Shown one piece after another: positions 8,232 to 15,794 of a DNA stretch of 64,000 bases. Position numbers and translations under genes: made by a program. Numbering within the stretch: the stretch's first letter is position 1; the number at the start of each line of letters is the position of its first letter. The stretch spans positions 1-64,000 of the forward strand of contig NZ_BCRM01000016.1 of assembly GCF_001552595.1 (NCBI RefSeq), written 5' to 3'. Source of the DNA: Rhodococcus erythropolis NBRC 15567 (GTDB lineage Bacteria > Actinomycetota > Actinomycetes > Mycobacteriales > Mycobacteriaceae). The notes beneath the pieces are model-generated. The model searched no databases. It saw only the letters and a program-made list of their open reading frames with translations, and had not been told where the DNA came from.

Positions 8232-8860
8232 TCACCAATCCCACCGAACATCACACCCTGCCAGGTGAACTCAACGATCCCGGCAAGCCGACGAAGTACC
8301 GGACCATCCTTGCCGACCCGCCATGGGACATCCAGCAAAAAGGCGGCCGTGGCGCCAGCCGCCACTACAACCTCATGGGCCTCGACCGGATAAAGAACAT
8401 GCCCATCGCCGCTTTGGCCGACGACAATGCCCACCTGTGGTTGTGGGTCACCAACGCGACCCTGCGCGACGGTTTCGACGTCATGGAAGCCTGGGGCTTC
8501 ACGCCGCGCTCGCCACTGACATGGGTCAAACCGCGCATCCAACTGGGCAACTATCTGCGCAACGCCACCGAACACCTACTGTTCGGCACGCGCGGGCGGG
8601 CACCGGTCAACTACCGCAGTCAACCGACCTGGATGTTCGCACCCTTGCAGGACCACTCGCACAAACCCGAAGAACAGTACGCCGTCATCGAACGCGTGAG
8701 CCCCGGCCCGTATCTGGAGTTGTTCGCGCGTCGAGCGCAGCCGGGCTGGGACGCGTGGGGTAACCAGATCGACTCTGCCGTCACGATTCCCGGCTATCCG
8801 GTGCCCTTGGACGTTAACACTCACACACTGAAGCCACTGCCGCACAGTCGGGTGACGTAG
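8228..8860 (+). CDS. MT-A70 family adenine methyltransferase
   Basis: A 210-residue methyltransferase. The catalytic DPPW motif is at residues 30-33, with 'YNLMGLDRIKNMPI', 'HLWLWVTNATLRDGFDVMEAWGF' and 'EHLLFGTRGR' downstream, all hallmarks of the MT-A70 (METTL3-like) family. It should transfer a methyl group from S-adenosylmethionine to the N6 of adenine. In mobile elements and phages the target is usually DNA, which protects the element or escapes host restriction. No restriction enzyme is nearby, so it is a solitary enzyme. The start overlaps the preceding stop by 4 bases. It is followed by an 83-base gap. Confidence 0.88.
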   Translation: MITNPTEHHTLPGELNDPGKPTKYRTILADPPWDIQQKGGRGASRHYNLMGLDRIKNMPIAALADDNAHLWLWVTNATLRDGFDVMEAWGFTPRSPLTWVKPRIQLGNYLRNATEHLLFGTRGRAPVNYRSQPTWMFAPLQDHSHKPEEQYAVIERVSPGPYLELFARRAQPGWDAWGNQIDSAVTIPGYPVPLDVNTHTLKPLPHSRVT

Positions 8861-8943
8861 CGCAGCGTGCCTCGTCGGTGTCATGTGGCCGTCATCGTCA
8901 GCGCATCCGCGTTGACCGGCCACACCAGCACCGAGGAGGCGCT

Positions 8944-9288
8944 ATGTCCACACCCGAGAGCGGTCTCAAAACCCTCGCCATCCGGCTCAGGCCGGACGTC
9001 CACGCGCAACTGAGCTTCGTCGCTCAGTTGCGTGGGCAGACCATCAACGACGAAGGTCTGCTCGCCATCACTGCCCACCTCGCGCAAGCGAAAACCGATC
9101 CCGCGCTCATGGCAAAAGCCGACCGAGCACGGGAGGAGATCGAACGCGACGCGGCAGTGCGGGCAGCTGCTATCGCCACCATGTTCGGCGACACCCCGCC
9201 GGACGCAGGCGACAGCGCCCGCGCCCCACGGTCACGGCGAGCGCCGAAGAGCGAGGAAAAGGGCGAGGATCCACCCGCAGCCGACTGA
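8944..9288 (+). CDS. Small element protein, possible DNA-binding (ribbon-helix-helix-like)
   Basis: A 114-residue protein. Residues 8-45 (LKTLAIRLRPDVHAQLSFVAQ, then LRGQTINDEGLLAIT) read as a beta-strand plus two helices, as in ribbon-helix-helix or Arc-like DNA-binding proteins. The rest is a helical, charged and then Pro/Ala-rich tail ending EDPPAAD. The start is the ATG at 8944 after GAGGAGG. I recognise no named family with certainty. It is in line with the methyltransferase and may regulate copy number, transfer or excision. Confidence 0.6.
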   Translation: MSTPESGLKTLAIRLRPDVHAQLSFVAQLRGQTINDEGLLAITAHLAQAKTDPALMAKADRAREEIERDAAVRAAAIATMFGDTPPDAGDSARAPRSRRAPKSEEKGEDPPAAD

Positions 9289-9476
9289 CCGTCAGCTCGG
9301 CGCACCCCAAAACCGGGCGACCGGCGGATCGAGTGGCAACCCAGCCACTCTCCGCCGGGCCGCCCGGCGCAACACCCCATTCCGCCCGCCCACAAAGCCC
9401 GCTACGCCACCGAAAGTGGTATACCCAATTCAACTGCTCCGGAACGTATTTCATGTTGTAGAAAAGGCCGAATTCA

Positions 9477-9506
9477 TTGCGTTCACGCAACGGCCAGAGT
9501 TACAAT
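9477..9506 (+). promoter_or_regulatory. Promoter of the XRE-peptidase-recombinase genes with palindromic operator
   Basis: A -35-like TTGCGT (9477-9482) and a -10 TACAAT (9501-9506) are 18 bases apart, placing transcription start about 20 bases before the XRE ATG at 9532. The -35 is one arm of a 14-base inverted repeat, TTGCGTTCACGCAA (9477-9490). An XRE repressor bound there would block its own promoter. The surrounding 9289-9476 holds no gene. Confidence 0.55.
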
Positions 9507-9531
9507 CGAATTACGAACGGAGACAACGTAA

Positions 9532-9918
9532 ATGACACCAGAACAGCTCTATCAGCTCACCAAAACGCTGCGCGAAAAACGTGAATCGCTCGGATGGTCG
9601 GCCAATGAAGTTGGTCGCCGTCTCGGCATCAGCGCCGCAACCTACTGGCGGATTGAAACCGGCCAGATCACCAGCCCGAAACCAGAGACACTCCAGGCGA
9701 TTGGCGACGTGCTCGGCATCCCTGTCGGCGACCTCTTCGCCAGCGCTGGTTGGATGCCCGAACAGGAGCTACCCAGCCTGCGCCCATACCTGCGCACCAA
9801 GTACCACCTGTCGCCAGAAGCTATGCGCGAGATCGAAGCGCACTTCGACGAAGTCGGACGCAAACACGGCATCAGCTTCAGTCCAGAAAGTGGCCCTCGG
9901 GCTGGTGAAGACGAATAA
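9532..9918 (+). CDS. XRE family transcriptional regulator
   Basis: A 128-residue regulator. A Cro/C1-type helix-turn-helix covers about residues 9-66 (LREKRESLGWSANEVGRRLG, 'ISAATYWRIETGQITSPKPETLQAIGDVLGI'). The C-terminal part (about 75-128) is probably the dimerisation or cleavage segment. It is followed 54 bases later by an ImmA/IrrE peptidase gene. In ICEBs1 the equivalent pair ImmR/ImmA controls excision and transfer: the peptidase cleaves the repressor after DNA damage. By analogy this protein should repress the element. The start follows CGGAGAC by about 9 bases. Confidence 0.85.
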   Translation: MTPEQLYQLTKTLREKRESLGWSANEVGRRLGISAATYWRIETGQITSPKPETLQAIGDVLGIPVGDLFASAGWMPEQELPSLRPYLRTKYHLSPEAMREIEAHFDEVGRKHGISFSPESGPRAGEDE

Positions 9919-9972
9919 ACAGCAGCCCCAACACAAAACAACAACCCGGCAGACGGGAGAGGAGGGAACACC

Positions 9973-10623
9973 ATGAGACCAGCACAGCAACCACAACATA
10001 CGAGCGTCCTCGCCAGTCTGCGCGCCGTCATCCCACGACGGGCCGACATCACCGTCGAAGAAACAATGCGCATCGCCGAACTCCAAGCCAACAAACTGCT
10101 CGAACAACACGGCATCACGCGCGGTGCAACGCCGACAGAAATCATCACCGAATTGCCGAAGATCGCGATCGCTTACACCAGCACTCTCGTTGCTGGAGCA
10201 AGTTACTGGGACTCAGTTCGACACATCTGGGTCATCCAGCTCTGCCGCTCAGACTCGTGGCGCAGACGGCGATTCACTCTGGCCCACGAGTACAAGCACA
10301 TCATCGACCACGGACGCACTACCGATCTTTATCGCGGTACCGAAAAGGTCTCCGCCGCAACCCATGCTGAGCGCGCGGCCGACTACTTCGCGGGCTGCCT
10401 TCTCGTCCCGAGACGGCTCCTTAAAAGAGCCTGGGGAGAAGGCATCCAGCACACCGACGCACTGGCGCACTTGTTTCAAGTCAGCGAGCAAGCAATCGGG
10501 GTGCGGTTGCGACAAATAGGACTCATCGACGACGTCGTACGACATGTGCGAATGGAATATCCAGGGCAAAACCACGAACGAACCGCATTCGCACCGCTAA
10601 CAGTAGAGGAGTTTGTACAGTGA
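9973..10623 (+). CDS. ImmA/IrrE family metallo-endopeptidase
   Basis: A 216-residue zinc peptidase. The HEXXH motif is HEYKH (about residues 105-109) in 'RRFTLAHEYKHIIDHG', with a further 'HAERAADYFAGCLLVP' helix that supplies the third ligand, as in ImmA and IrrE. A C-terminal helix-turn-helix-like segment (HLFQVSEQAIGVRLRQIGLI) is typical of the family. It should cleave a repressor, most likely the XRE protein encoded just upstream. The ATG at 9973 follows GGGAGAGGAGGG, a strong ribosome site. The stop overlaps the recombinase GTG by 4 bases, so peptidase and recombinase are made together, a simple link between repressor removal and excision. Confidence 0.85.
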   Translation: MRPAQQPQHTSVLASLRAVIPRRADITVEETMRIAELQANKLLEQHGITRGATPTEIITELPKIAIAYTSTLVAGASYWDSVRHIWVIQLCRSDSWRRRRFTLAHEYKHIIDHGRTTDLYRGTEKVSAATHAERAADYFAGCLLVPRRLLKRAWGEGIQHTDALAHLFQVSEQAIGVRLRQIGLIDDVVRHVRMEYPGQNHERTAFAPLTVEEFVQ

Positions 10624-12401
10624 ATGAGGCGAGTGCTCAAATGTCCGACAATGTCGCAGGCGACTACGGCAAGGTCGCCGTTTCGTACATCCGCGTCTCA
10701 ACGAAGGAACAAGCTGAACGTGACGGTGATCCGGAGGGGTACTCGATTCCGGCACAGCGTGAAGCGAATAGGCGCAAGGCCGCTGCAAAAGAGGCCATGA
10801 TCGTTGAGGAGTTCGTCGAACGAGGCGAGTCAGCGAAACATGCCGACTCACGCCCAGAATTACAGCGGCTTCTGCGATATCTCAAAGATCATCGAGTCGA
10901 CTACGTCATCGTTCATAAGGTTGACCGTTTGGCGCGCAATCGCCTCGACGACACGCAGATACATTGGGCGATCAAACAGGCTGGGGCTGAACTGGTTTCC
11001 GCGACCGAGAACATCGATGAGACGCCATCGGGAATGCTGTTGCACGGAATCATGAGTTCGATCGCAGAATTCTACAGTCGAAATCTTGCCTCCGAAGTCC
11101 ACAAAGGCATGGAACAGAAGGCGAAAACAGGTGGGACGCCAGGCAGAGCTCCTTTGGGTTATCTCAACGTCAGGAAAGTCAATTCGGAAGGCGTCGAAGT
11201 TCGTACTGTGGAAGTTGATCCGGCGCGGGCTGATCACATCACGTGGGCATTCAGCGCATATGCCACGGGTGCCTGGACTCTCAAGACCATGGCAGCCGAA
11301 TTGGAGCACCGAGGCCTCACCACTCGCCCGCCTCCGAAATTACCCGGCAGGCCAATCAAATACAACAGCCTGTACAGAATTCTCACCACGCCGTACTACA
11401 AGGGTGAAGTCGTCTATCGCGGCGTTTCGTACCCCGGCCGACACCGACCGCTTATCGATGAGGTGACGTGGTCGCGCGTGCAGGACGTACTCACCTCCCA
11501 TGCAACGGGGGAGAAGCAACGCGAGTTTCCGCACTACCTAAAGTCCTCAGTTTTCTGCGGCAAGTGCTCAAGCCGCCTGATAATTACCAATGCGAAGAAC
11601 CCGTCGGGCAAGATCTATCCCTACTTTGTCTGTCTCGGGCGGCACCAGAAGACCAACAACTGCCAACAGAAAGCTGTCCTCATCCGGGTTGTCGAGGAAT
11701 TAGTTGAGGATCACTACCGCACCGTGCAGCTCGACCGTCGGCTTGCGGATCAAATCGAAGCCATGGTGCATGATGATCTGCAGTCATTTCGACAAGCGGC
11801 AGACACCGAACGTCGCGCGCTGAGCACTCAGAAGGAGCGCTTGGAAAGCGAGCGAATGCGGCTACTTCAGGCTCACTACGCGGGAGCCGTGCCCGTCGAT
11901 CTGCTGAAGCAAGAGCAGGATCGGATTGCACGTAGCCTTGCTGGAATCGAGCAACGCCTCGACGCGTCGGCCATGCAATTCGATGCGTTTGACGCGTCTT
12001 TGCGGCGTGCTATTGACTACGCCGTCAACTGCTCGGTGGGCTACCGGCATGCCGGTAGCCTGCCGGGAGGTTCGCAGGTGCGTCGGCTCTTCAATCAGGC
12101 GTTTTTCGTCAAAATATTGGTCGACGAGGATACGGTTCGTGTCGAGTTGGCTGAGCCGTTCCGGACGCTACTCGGAGCCGAAGCGGCGATAGCAGCGCGA
12201 CGTCACGCCCAAGTGGCAGCAGCAGATAGTGAAGTGGATGTCGTCGACGCGGCACCCGAATCTGCCCCGTCTGCAACGGACGAAAGCGAAAACGAAAAAC
12301 CTACGACTCGTGTCGTAGGTTTGAAATTGGCTACTTTGGTGCCCCCGGCAGGATTCGAACCTGCGACCAAGAGATTAGAAGGCTCTTGCTCTATCCCCTG
12401 A
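10620..12401 (+). CDS. Large serine recombinase (integrase) ending inside tRNA-Arg
   Basis: A 593-residue large serine recombinase. The resolvase domain is at about residues 18-165, with catalytic Ser27 in YIRVSTKEQ and 'VDRLARNRLDDT'. The recombinase domain (about 180-290) has 'TPGRAPLGYLNV' and 'LYRILTTPYYKGEVVYRG'. A zinc ribbon (about 312-350) has CGKC and a later CLGRHQKTNNC. A coiled coil (about 370-445) follows. It catalyses site-specific integration and excision. The final part is not normal coding sequence. After an acidic Ala/Ser/Glu-rich stretch, the frame crosses the tRNA terminator and then the antisense of tRNA-Arg, giving FEPATKRLEGSCSIP. The natural C-terminus may be shorter or differ in the excised form. 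The start is GTG within GTGA; an internal ATG at residue 8 is an alternative. Confidence 0.88.
   Translation: MNEASAQMSDNVAGDYGKVAVSYIRVSTKEQAERDGDPEGYSIPAQREANRRKAAAKEAMIVEEFVERGESAKHADSRPELQRLLRYLKDHRVDYVIVHKVDRLARNRLDDTQIHWAIKQAGAELVSATENIDETPSGMLLHGIMSSIAEFYSRNLASEVHKGMEQKAKTGGTPGRAPLGYLNVRKVNSEGVEVRTVEVDPARADHITWAFSAYATGAWTLKTMAAELEHRGLTTRPPPKLPGRPIKYNSLYRILTTPYYKGEVVYRGVSYPGRHRPLIDEVTWSRVQDVLTSHATGEKQREFPHYLKSSVFCGKCSSRLIITNAKNPSGKIYPYFVCLGRHQKTNNCQQKAVLIRVVEELVEDHYRTVQLDRRLADQIEAMVHDDLQSFRQAADTERRALSTQKERLESERMRLLQAHYAGAVPVDLLKQEQDRIARSLAGIEQRLDASAMQFDAFDASLRRAIDYAVNCSVGYRHAGSLPGGSQVRRLFNQAFFVKILVDEDTVRVELAEPFRTLLGAEAAIAARRHAQVAAADSEVDVVDAAPESAPSATDESENEKPTTRVVGLKLATLVPPAGFEPATKRLEGSCSIP
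12297..12322 (-). terminator. Terminator of tRNA-Arg, lying inside the recombinase gene
   Basis: An 11-bp perfect stem (12297-12307 with 12312-12322) around a TCGT-type loop. On the minus strand it is followed by a T-rich stretch, as expected for a factor-independent terminator 15 bases after the tRNA 3' end. Confidence 0.75.
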
Positions 12402-12412
12402 GCTACGGAGGC
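12337..12412 (-). tRNA. tRNA-Arg (anticodon TCT)
   Basis: The minus strand folds as a full tRNA: acceptor GCCTCCG/CGGGGGC, D-arm GCTC-GAGC, anticodon loop CTTCTAA (anticodon TCT), T-arm GCAGG/CCTGC with loop TTCGAAT, discriminator A and encoded CCA. It is 73 nt plus CCA. A mismatch sits at the base pair closing the anticodon loop (C-T). It is the apparent attachment site of the integrative element, whose DNA lies at its 3' side. Confidence 0.95.
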
Positions 12413-12509
12413 GCGTGGAACATCATACTCGAGGGTTCGGGATGTGACGCGCGCCGCCCAACTCCGACGCGTTGTCGTAGTCGGTTCGCGAAGGTCCTAC
12501 CCTTGAGGT

Positions 12510-14645
12510 ATGGCTACACCCGACCTCGCGCCGACAGATTCCCCACCGGAGTCCACACAGCACAGCGGTGCACCCGCTTCTTCGACCGCGATATTCGTGG
12601 TCAGTGGACTCATCGCAGGGCTCACCGCAGCCATCGTGGTGGGATTCTCCGCGTCGCAGGCACTGACTCTTCTGGGCATCCCGGATCCAGGTCCGATCAC
12701 CACATACGGCCTCCCCGCGATGCGCGCACTGGGGGAGATCGCCGCGGTCATCGCGATCGGGTCACTGCTGCTGGCCGCGTTCTTCGTGCCGCCGCAGAAG
12801 TCGGGCGTCCTCGACGTCGACGGCTATCGAGCAGTCCGAACCGCATCGCACGCCGCGATCGTGTGGGCAATCTGTTCGTTCATGATGGTGCCCCTGACGC
12901 TCTCCGACACGTCGGGTCAGCCGTTCGCCGAAGCGATCAAACCGGCAAACCTCTGGTCGGGACTCGATCAGGTCGAGATCGCCGGCGCCTGGCGCTGGAC
13001 GGCGATCATCGCGGTTGTTCTGGCGATCCTGGCCCGACTGACACTGCGCTGGTGGTGGACACCGCTCCTGCTGCTGGTCGGTCTTCTCGGACTGATGCCG
13101 CTCGCTCTCACCGGTCACTCGTCTTCGGGCGGCTCGCATGACATCGCTACCAACAGCCTGATCCTGCACCTTGTGGCGGCTTCGCTCTGGGCCGGCGGTT
13201 TGTTCGCGCTACTGGCCCACGCGCGGCGCGGCGGCGATTACACCGACGTAGCGGCTCGACGCTTTTCGACGGTCGCATCCATCTGCTTCGTCGTCATGGG
13301 ATTCAGCGGCGTCATCAATGCGATTGTCCGTCTGCCTCTCGACGACGTGTTCACCACGACCTACGGACGATTGATCGTCGCCAAAACAGTTGCACTGATC
13401 ATCCTCGGGTTCTTCGGTTGGGCTCAGCGGAGTCGGGCGCTACCGGCGCTGGCGGAGAACCCGAAGAGTCGCTCTGCCCTGATTCGATTTGCCGGCGCCG
13501 AAACGATCGTGATGGCGGCGACCATCGGTCTCGCGATCGGCCTCGGTCGTACCCCGCCGCCTCCGCCGCTGTCGATTCCCTCGATTCCCGAGGTCGAACT
13601 CGGTTACAACCTTCCGGACCCGCCGTCGTTCATGGCGTTCGTGACGGACTGGCGATTCGACCTCATGTTCGGCACCGCCGCAATTGCTGCGGCGATTCTG
13701 TACGGCATCGGCCTGCGCAAGCTGGCCAAGCGTGGAGACTCCTGGCCCGTCGGCCGAACCATCGCCTGGATGAGCGGTTGCGCGGTGCTCCTGATCGCCA
13801 CGTCGTCCGGTGTCGGCAAGTACGCGCCGGCAGTCTTCAGCGTTCACATGGGCGCACATATGGCGCTGTCGATGTTGGGCCCAGTCCTGCTGGTTCTGGG
13901 TGCGCCGATCACTTTGGCTCTGCGGGCGCTCGATCCGGCGGGCAAGGACGGCGTGCCAGGCATTCGCGAGTGGATTCTGACCGCGCTGCACAGCCCGTTC
14001 TCACGATTCATCACCCACCCGATCGTGGCGGCAGTTCTCTTCGTCGGCGGTTTCTACGCGCTGTATCTCGGCGGAATCTACGGCGCGACCGTCGACTCGC
14101 ACAGCGCTCACCTGCTGATGAACCTGCACTTCATCCTCAGCGGCTATCTCTTCTACTGGGTGGCGATCGGAATAGACCCGTCACCACGCCAATTGCAGCC
14201 GGTGACCAAGCTGGCGATGGTCTTCGGCTCACTTCCGTTCCACGCGTTTTTCGGCGTGGCATTGATGAGCACCACCGCCGTCATGGGCGGCGCGTACTTC
14301 CGCTCGCTCGGACTCGGTTGGAACAACGACCTGATCGGCGATCAGCAGCTGGGCGGCAGCATCGCGTGGGCGACCGGCGAGATCCCACTCATGGTGGTCA
14401 TGCTCGCGCTGCTGGTTCAGTGGTCGCGCAGTGACGGAAGGACCGCGCGCCGAACGGACCGTGCGGCCGAGCGTGACCACGACGCCGACCTCGCTGCTCA
14501 CAACGCTATGTTCGCAGAATTGGCCAGGCGGGACCGCGAGGGGTGGAAACCGCGTGAGGCTGCTGACGCGGAGACTGCAAGCGAGGACTCTGCGGGCGAG
14601 ACACCCAGCGAGAAGAAATCCGACGAATCCTCCACTAGCACTTAG
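12510..14645 (+). CDS. CopD-CtaG fusion: copper transport / cytochrome oxidase assembly membrane protein
   Basis: A 711-residue polytopic membrane protein. The N-terminal half (about residues 25-350) is a CopD-like copper-resistance domain with conserved membrane histidines ('GHSSSGGSHDIATNSLILHLVAASLWAGG' region). The C-terminal half (about 370-640) is a caa3-type CtaG domain with 'FSVHMGAHMALSMLGPVLLVLGAPITLALRAL' and 'HLLMNLHFILSGYLFYW' regions, here named by their start motifs. The tail (about 650-711) is charged and cytosolic. It should move copper across the membrane for cytochrome c oxidase or resistance. The fused form is standard in Mycobacteriales. The ATG at 12510 follows TTGAGG. 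It marks the chromosomal side of the element insertion. Confidence 0.85.
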   Translation: MATPDLAPTDSPPESTQHSGAPASSTAIFVVSGLIAGLTAAIVVGFSASQALTLLGIPDPGPITTYGLPAMRALGEIAAVIAIGSLLLAAFFVPPQKSGVLDVDGYRAVRTASHAAIVWAICSFMMVPLTLSDTSGQPFAEAIKPANLWSGLDQVEIAGAWRWTAIIAVVLAILARLTLRWWWTPLLLLVGLLGLMPLALTGHSSSGGSHDIATNSLILHLVAASLWAGGLFALLAHARRGGDYTDVAARRFSTVASICFVVMGFSGVINAIVRLPLDDVFTTTYGRLIVAKTVALIILGFFGWAQRSRALPALAENPKSRSALIRFAGAETIVMAATIGLAIGLGRTPPPPPLSIPSIPEVELGYNLPDPPSFMAFVTDWRFDLMFGTAAIAAAILYGIGLRKLAKRGDSWPVGRTIAWMSGCAVLLIATSSGVGKYAPAVFSVHMGAHMALSMLGPVLLVLGAPITLALRALDPAGKDGVPGIREWILTALHSPFSRFITHPIVAAVLFVGGFYALYLGGIYGATVDSHSAHLLMNLHFILSGYLFYWVAIGIDPSPRQLQPVTKLAMVFGSLPFHAFFGVALMSTTAVMGGAYFRSLGLGWNNDLIGDQQLGGSIAWATGEIPLMVVMLALLVQWSRSDGRTARRTDRAAERDHDADLAAHNAMFAELARRDREGWKPREAADAETASEDSAGETPSEKKSDESSTST

Positions 14646-14651
14646 TTCCGA

Positions 14652-14681
14652 CACTGCCCGGGCCGTTTGGCTCGGGCAGTG
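14652..14681 (+). terminator. Terminator after the CopD-CtaG gene
   Basis: CACTGCCCGGGCC (14652-14664) pairs with GGCTCGGGCAGTG (14669-14681) around a GTTT loop, one wobble pair, followed by CTGTTTCTC. It lies just after the 14645 stop. The rest of the gap to 14826 shows nothing else. Confidence 0.7.
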
Positions 14682-14826
14682 CTGTTTCTCCACAGCTGTC
14701 CCGCCGATGCACAGGTGGAAATCGAAATCCCGAGCCAGGCGTTTGCCGTTCCACAATCGAAACTGCCGACGCAATGATCGGCCCCGCGGCAGTTGGCGGG
14801 TTCTGGAGTTCGAAGGGGGATCGGAC

Positions 14827-15240
14827 ATGTACGAAACGCATGCAACGGTTGTCGGAACCGTCATCACCAATCCGGTGAAGCGGCAGACAACCAATGGCGA
14901 AGAGGTGCTGAGCTTTCGGATGGCGAGCAACACGCGACGCAAAGACGCGGTGACCGGAGAGTGGACGGACGGAGCGACCCTCTATCTCACGGTCAGCTGC
15001 TGGCGGCGGTTGGTCACCGGCGTCGGCGCATCCATCATGAAGGGTGATCCGGTCATGGTGGCGGGGGAGTTGCGCACCAACGAGTACACGACCAAAGAGG
15101 GTGTGCCTCGTTCCGATCTCGAGCTACGGGCGACTGCGGTAGGCGCGGACCTTGCTCGTTGCATCTCGAAGATCGAGCGTCAGAGCAAGCCGACGTCGGC
15201 GGAGAATGCCGAGGACGCAGTCGACACCGTCGCTGCGTGA
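14827..15240 (+). CDS. ssb: Single-stranded DNA-binding protein, second-copy (SsbB-like) type
   Basis: A 137-residue OB-fold protein starting MYETHATVVGTVITNPVKR. 'SFRMASNTRR', 'LYLTVSCWRRLV' and 'VMVAGELRTNEY' are the usual SSB strands. It lacks the long Gly-rich linker and acidic DDDIPF tip of the main SSB. It therefore resembles the shorter paralogue (Rv2478c in M. tuberculosis by synteny), which has a role in recombination or stress rather than replication. The ATG at 14827 after GAAGGGGG was chosen. A longer open frame upstream overlaps the CopD-CtaG gene and lacks similarity. Confidence 0.88.
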   Translation: MYETHATVVGTVITNPVKRQTTNGEEVLSFRMASNTRRKDAVTGEWTDGATLYLTVSCWRRLVTGVGASIMKGDPVMVAGELRTNEYTTKEGVPRSDLELRATAVGADLARCISKIERQSKPTSAENAEDAVDTVAA

Positions 15241-15244
15241 GGAC

Positions 15245-15703
15245 TCACACCGAGGGTTTCGGGCAGTCGCGGGGCCGAGAGTCGTGCCCCGCGTCCACTC
15301 GCTCGAGAAGTTCGGTGAGAGTTGCTCGCTCCGATTCGTCGAGGTCGTCGAACACATCCGAGGATTCGCGGCGTTGAGCTTTCGCGACGTCGGCAGCGAG
15401 GGTAGCGCCGGCGTCGGTGAGCTCGAGTAACACGGCTCGCCGATCGTTCGGATCGGGAGTGCGGCGCACCCATCCGGCCTCTTCGAGGGAATCCACGACG
15501 TCGGTCGCCGACCGCGGAACGATGCGCAATCGCTCGGCAAGAAACCCGAGTCGAACCGGCTCGCCCACTCGGGTCAGTACTCGCAGCGCTCGGCTTTGCG
15601 ACGGCGAGAGACCGAATGGTTCCAGCGCTGCCACTTGGCGTCGGCGGATGAGCCGTGCCACGGACATCACTACGTCGGTGAGTTCGCGCTCTCGGGAATG
15701 CAT
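15245..15703 (-). CDS. MarR family transcriptional regulator
   Basis: A 152-residue winged-helix regulator. The core (about residues 30-100) has 'LSPSQSRALRVLTRVGEPVRLGFLAERLRI' and the wing 'EAGWVRRTPDPNDRRAVLLELTDAG', the MarR signature D-x-R. The C-terminal helix completes the dimer interface. It is divergent from the ABC exporter gene at 15795, with palindromes in the 91-base gap between them, so it probably represses both. MarR proteins usually respond to small phenolic or hydrophobic ligands. The 3' end faces ssb with a 4-base gap. Confidence 0.9.
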   Translation of the reverse strand: MHSRERELTDVVMSVARLIRRRQVAALEPFGLSPSQSRALRVLTRVGEPVRLGFLAERLRIVPRSATDVVDSLEEAGWVRRTPDPNDRRAVLLELTDAGATLAADVAKAQRRESSDVFDDLDESERATLTELLERVDAGHDSRPRDCPKPSV

Positions 15704-15731
15704 GGCGTCAGTCTAGCGTTGTTGGTGTCAG

Positions 15732-15752
15732 CCTCATAGTGAGGTAACCTCA
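15732..15752. promoter_or_regulatory. Overlapping palindromes, probable MarR operator
   Basis: Two palindromes share bases: CCTCATAGTGAGG (15732-15744) and TGAGGTAACCTCA (15740-15752). They lie between the divergent MarR and ABC exporter genes, where a MarR dimer would control both. Confidence 0.6.
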
Positions 15753-15794
15753 TCAATATGAAACTAGGGTGAGAAAGCCTCCAGGAGGTAGAAC

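Larger units (their letters stand above)
5788..12412 (+). mobile_element. Compact integrative element at tRNA-Arg(TCT); left end not resolved
   Basis: Seven same-strand genes form the element: ATPase, replication-relaxation protein, MT-A70 methyltransferase, small protein, XRE repressor, ImmA/IrrE peptidase and large serine recombinase. The last runs into tRNA-Arg. The right attachment site is placed in the tRNA because the recombinase reading frame ends on its antisense strand (12337-12401). The left end is unknown: no duplicate of the tRNA 3' end was seen in the window, so the left bound given is only the first element-like gene. No relaxase or mating-channel genes are visible, which fits an integrative mobilisable element or a decayed conjugative one. 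The chromosome resumes at 12510 with a copper/cytochrome oxidase assembly gene. Confidence 0.7.
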
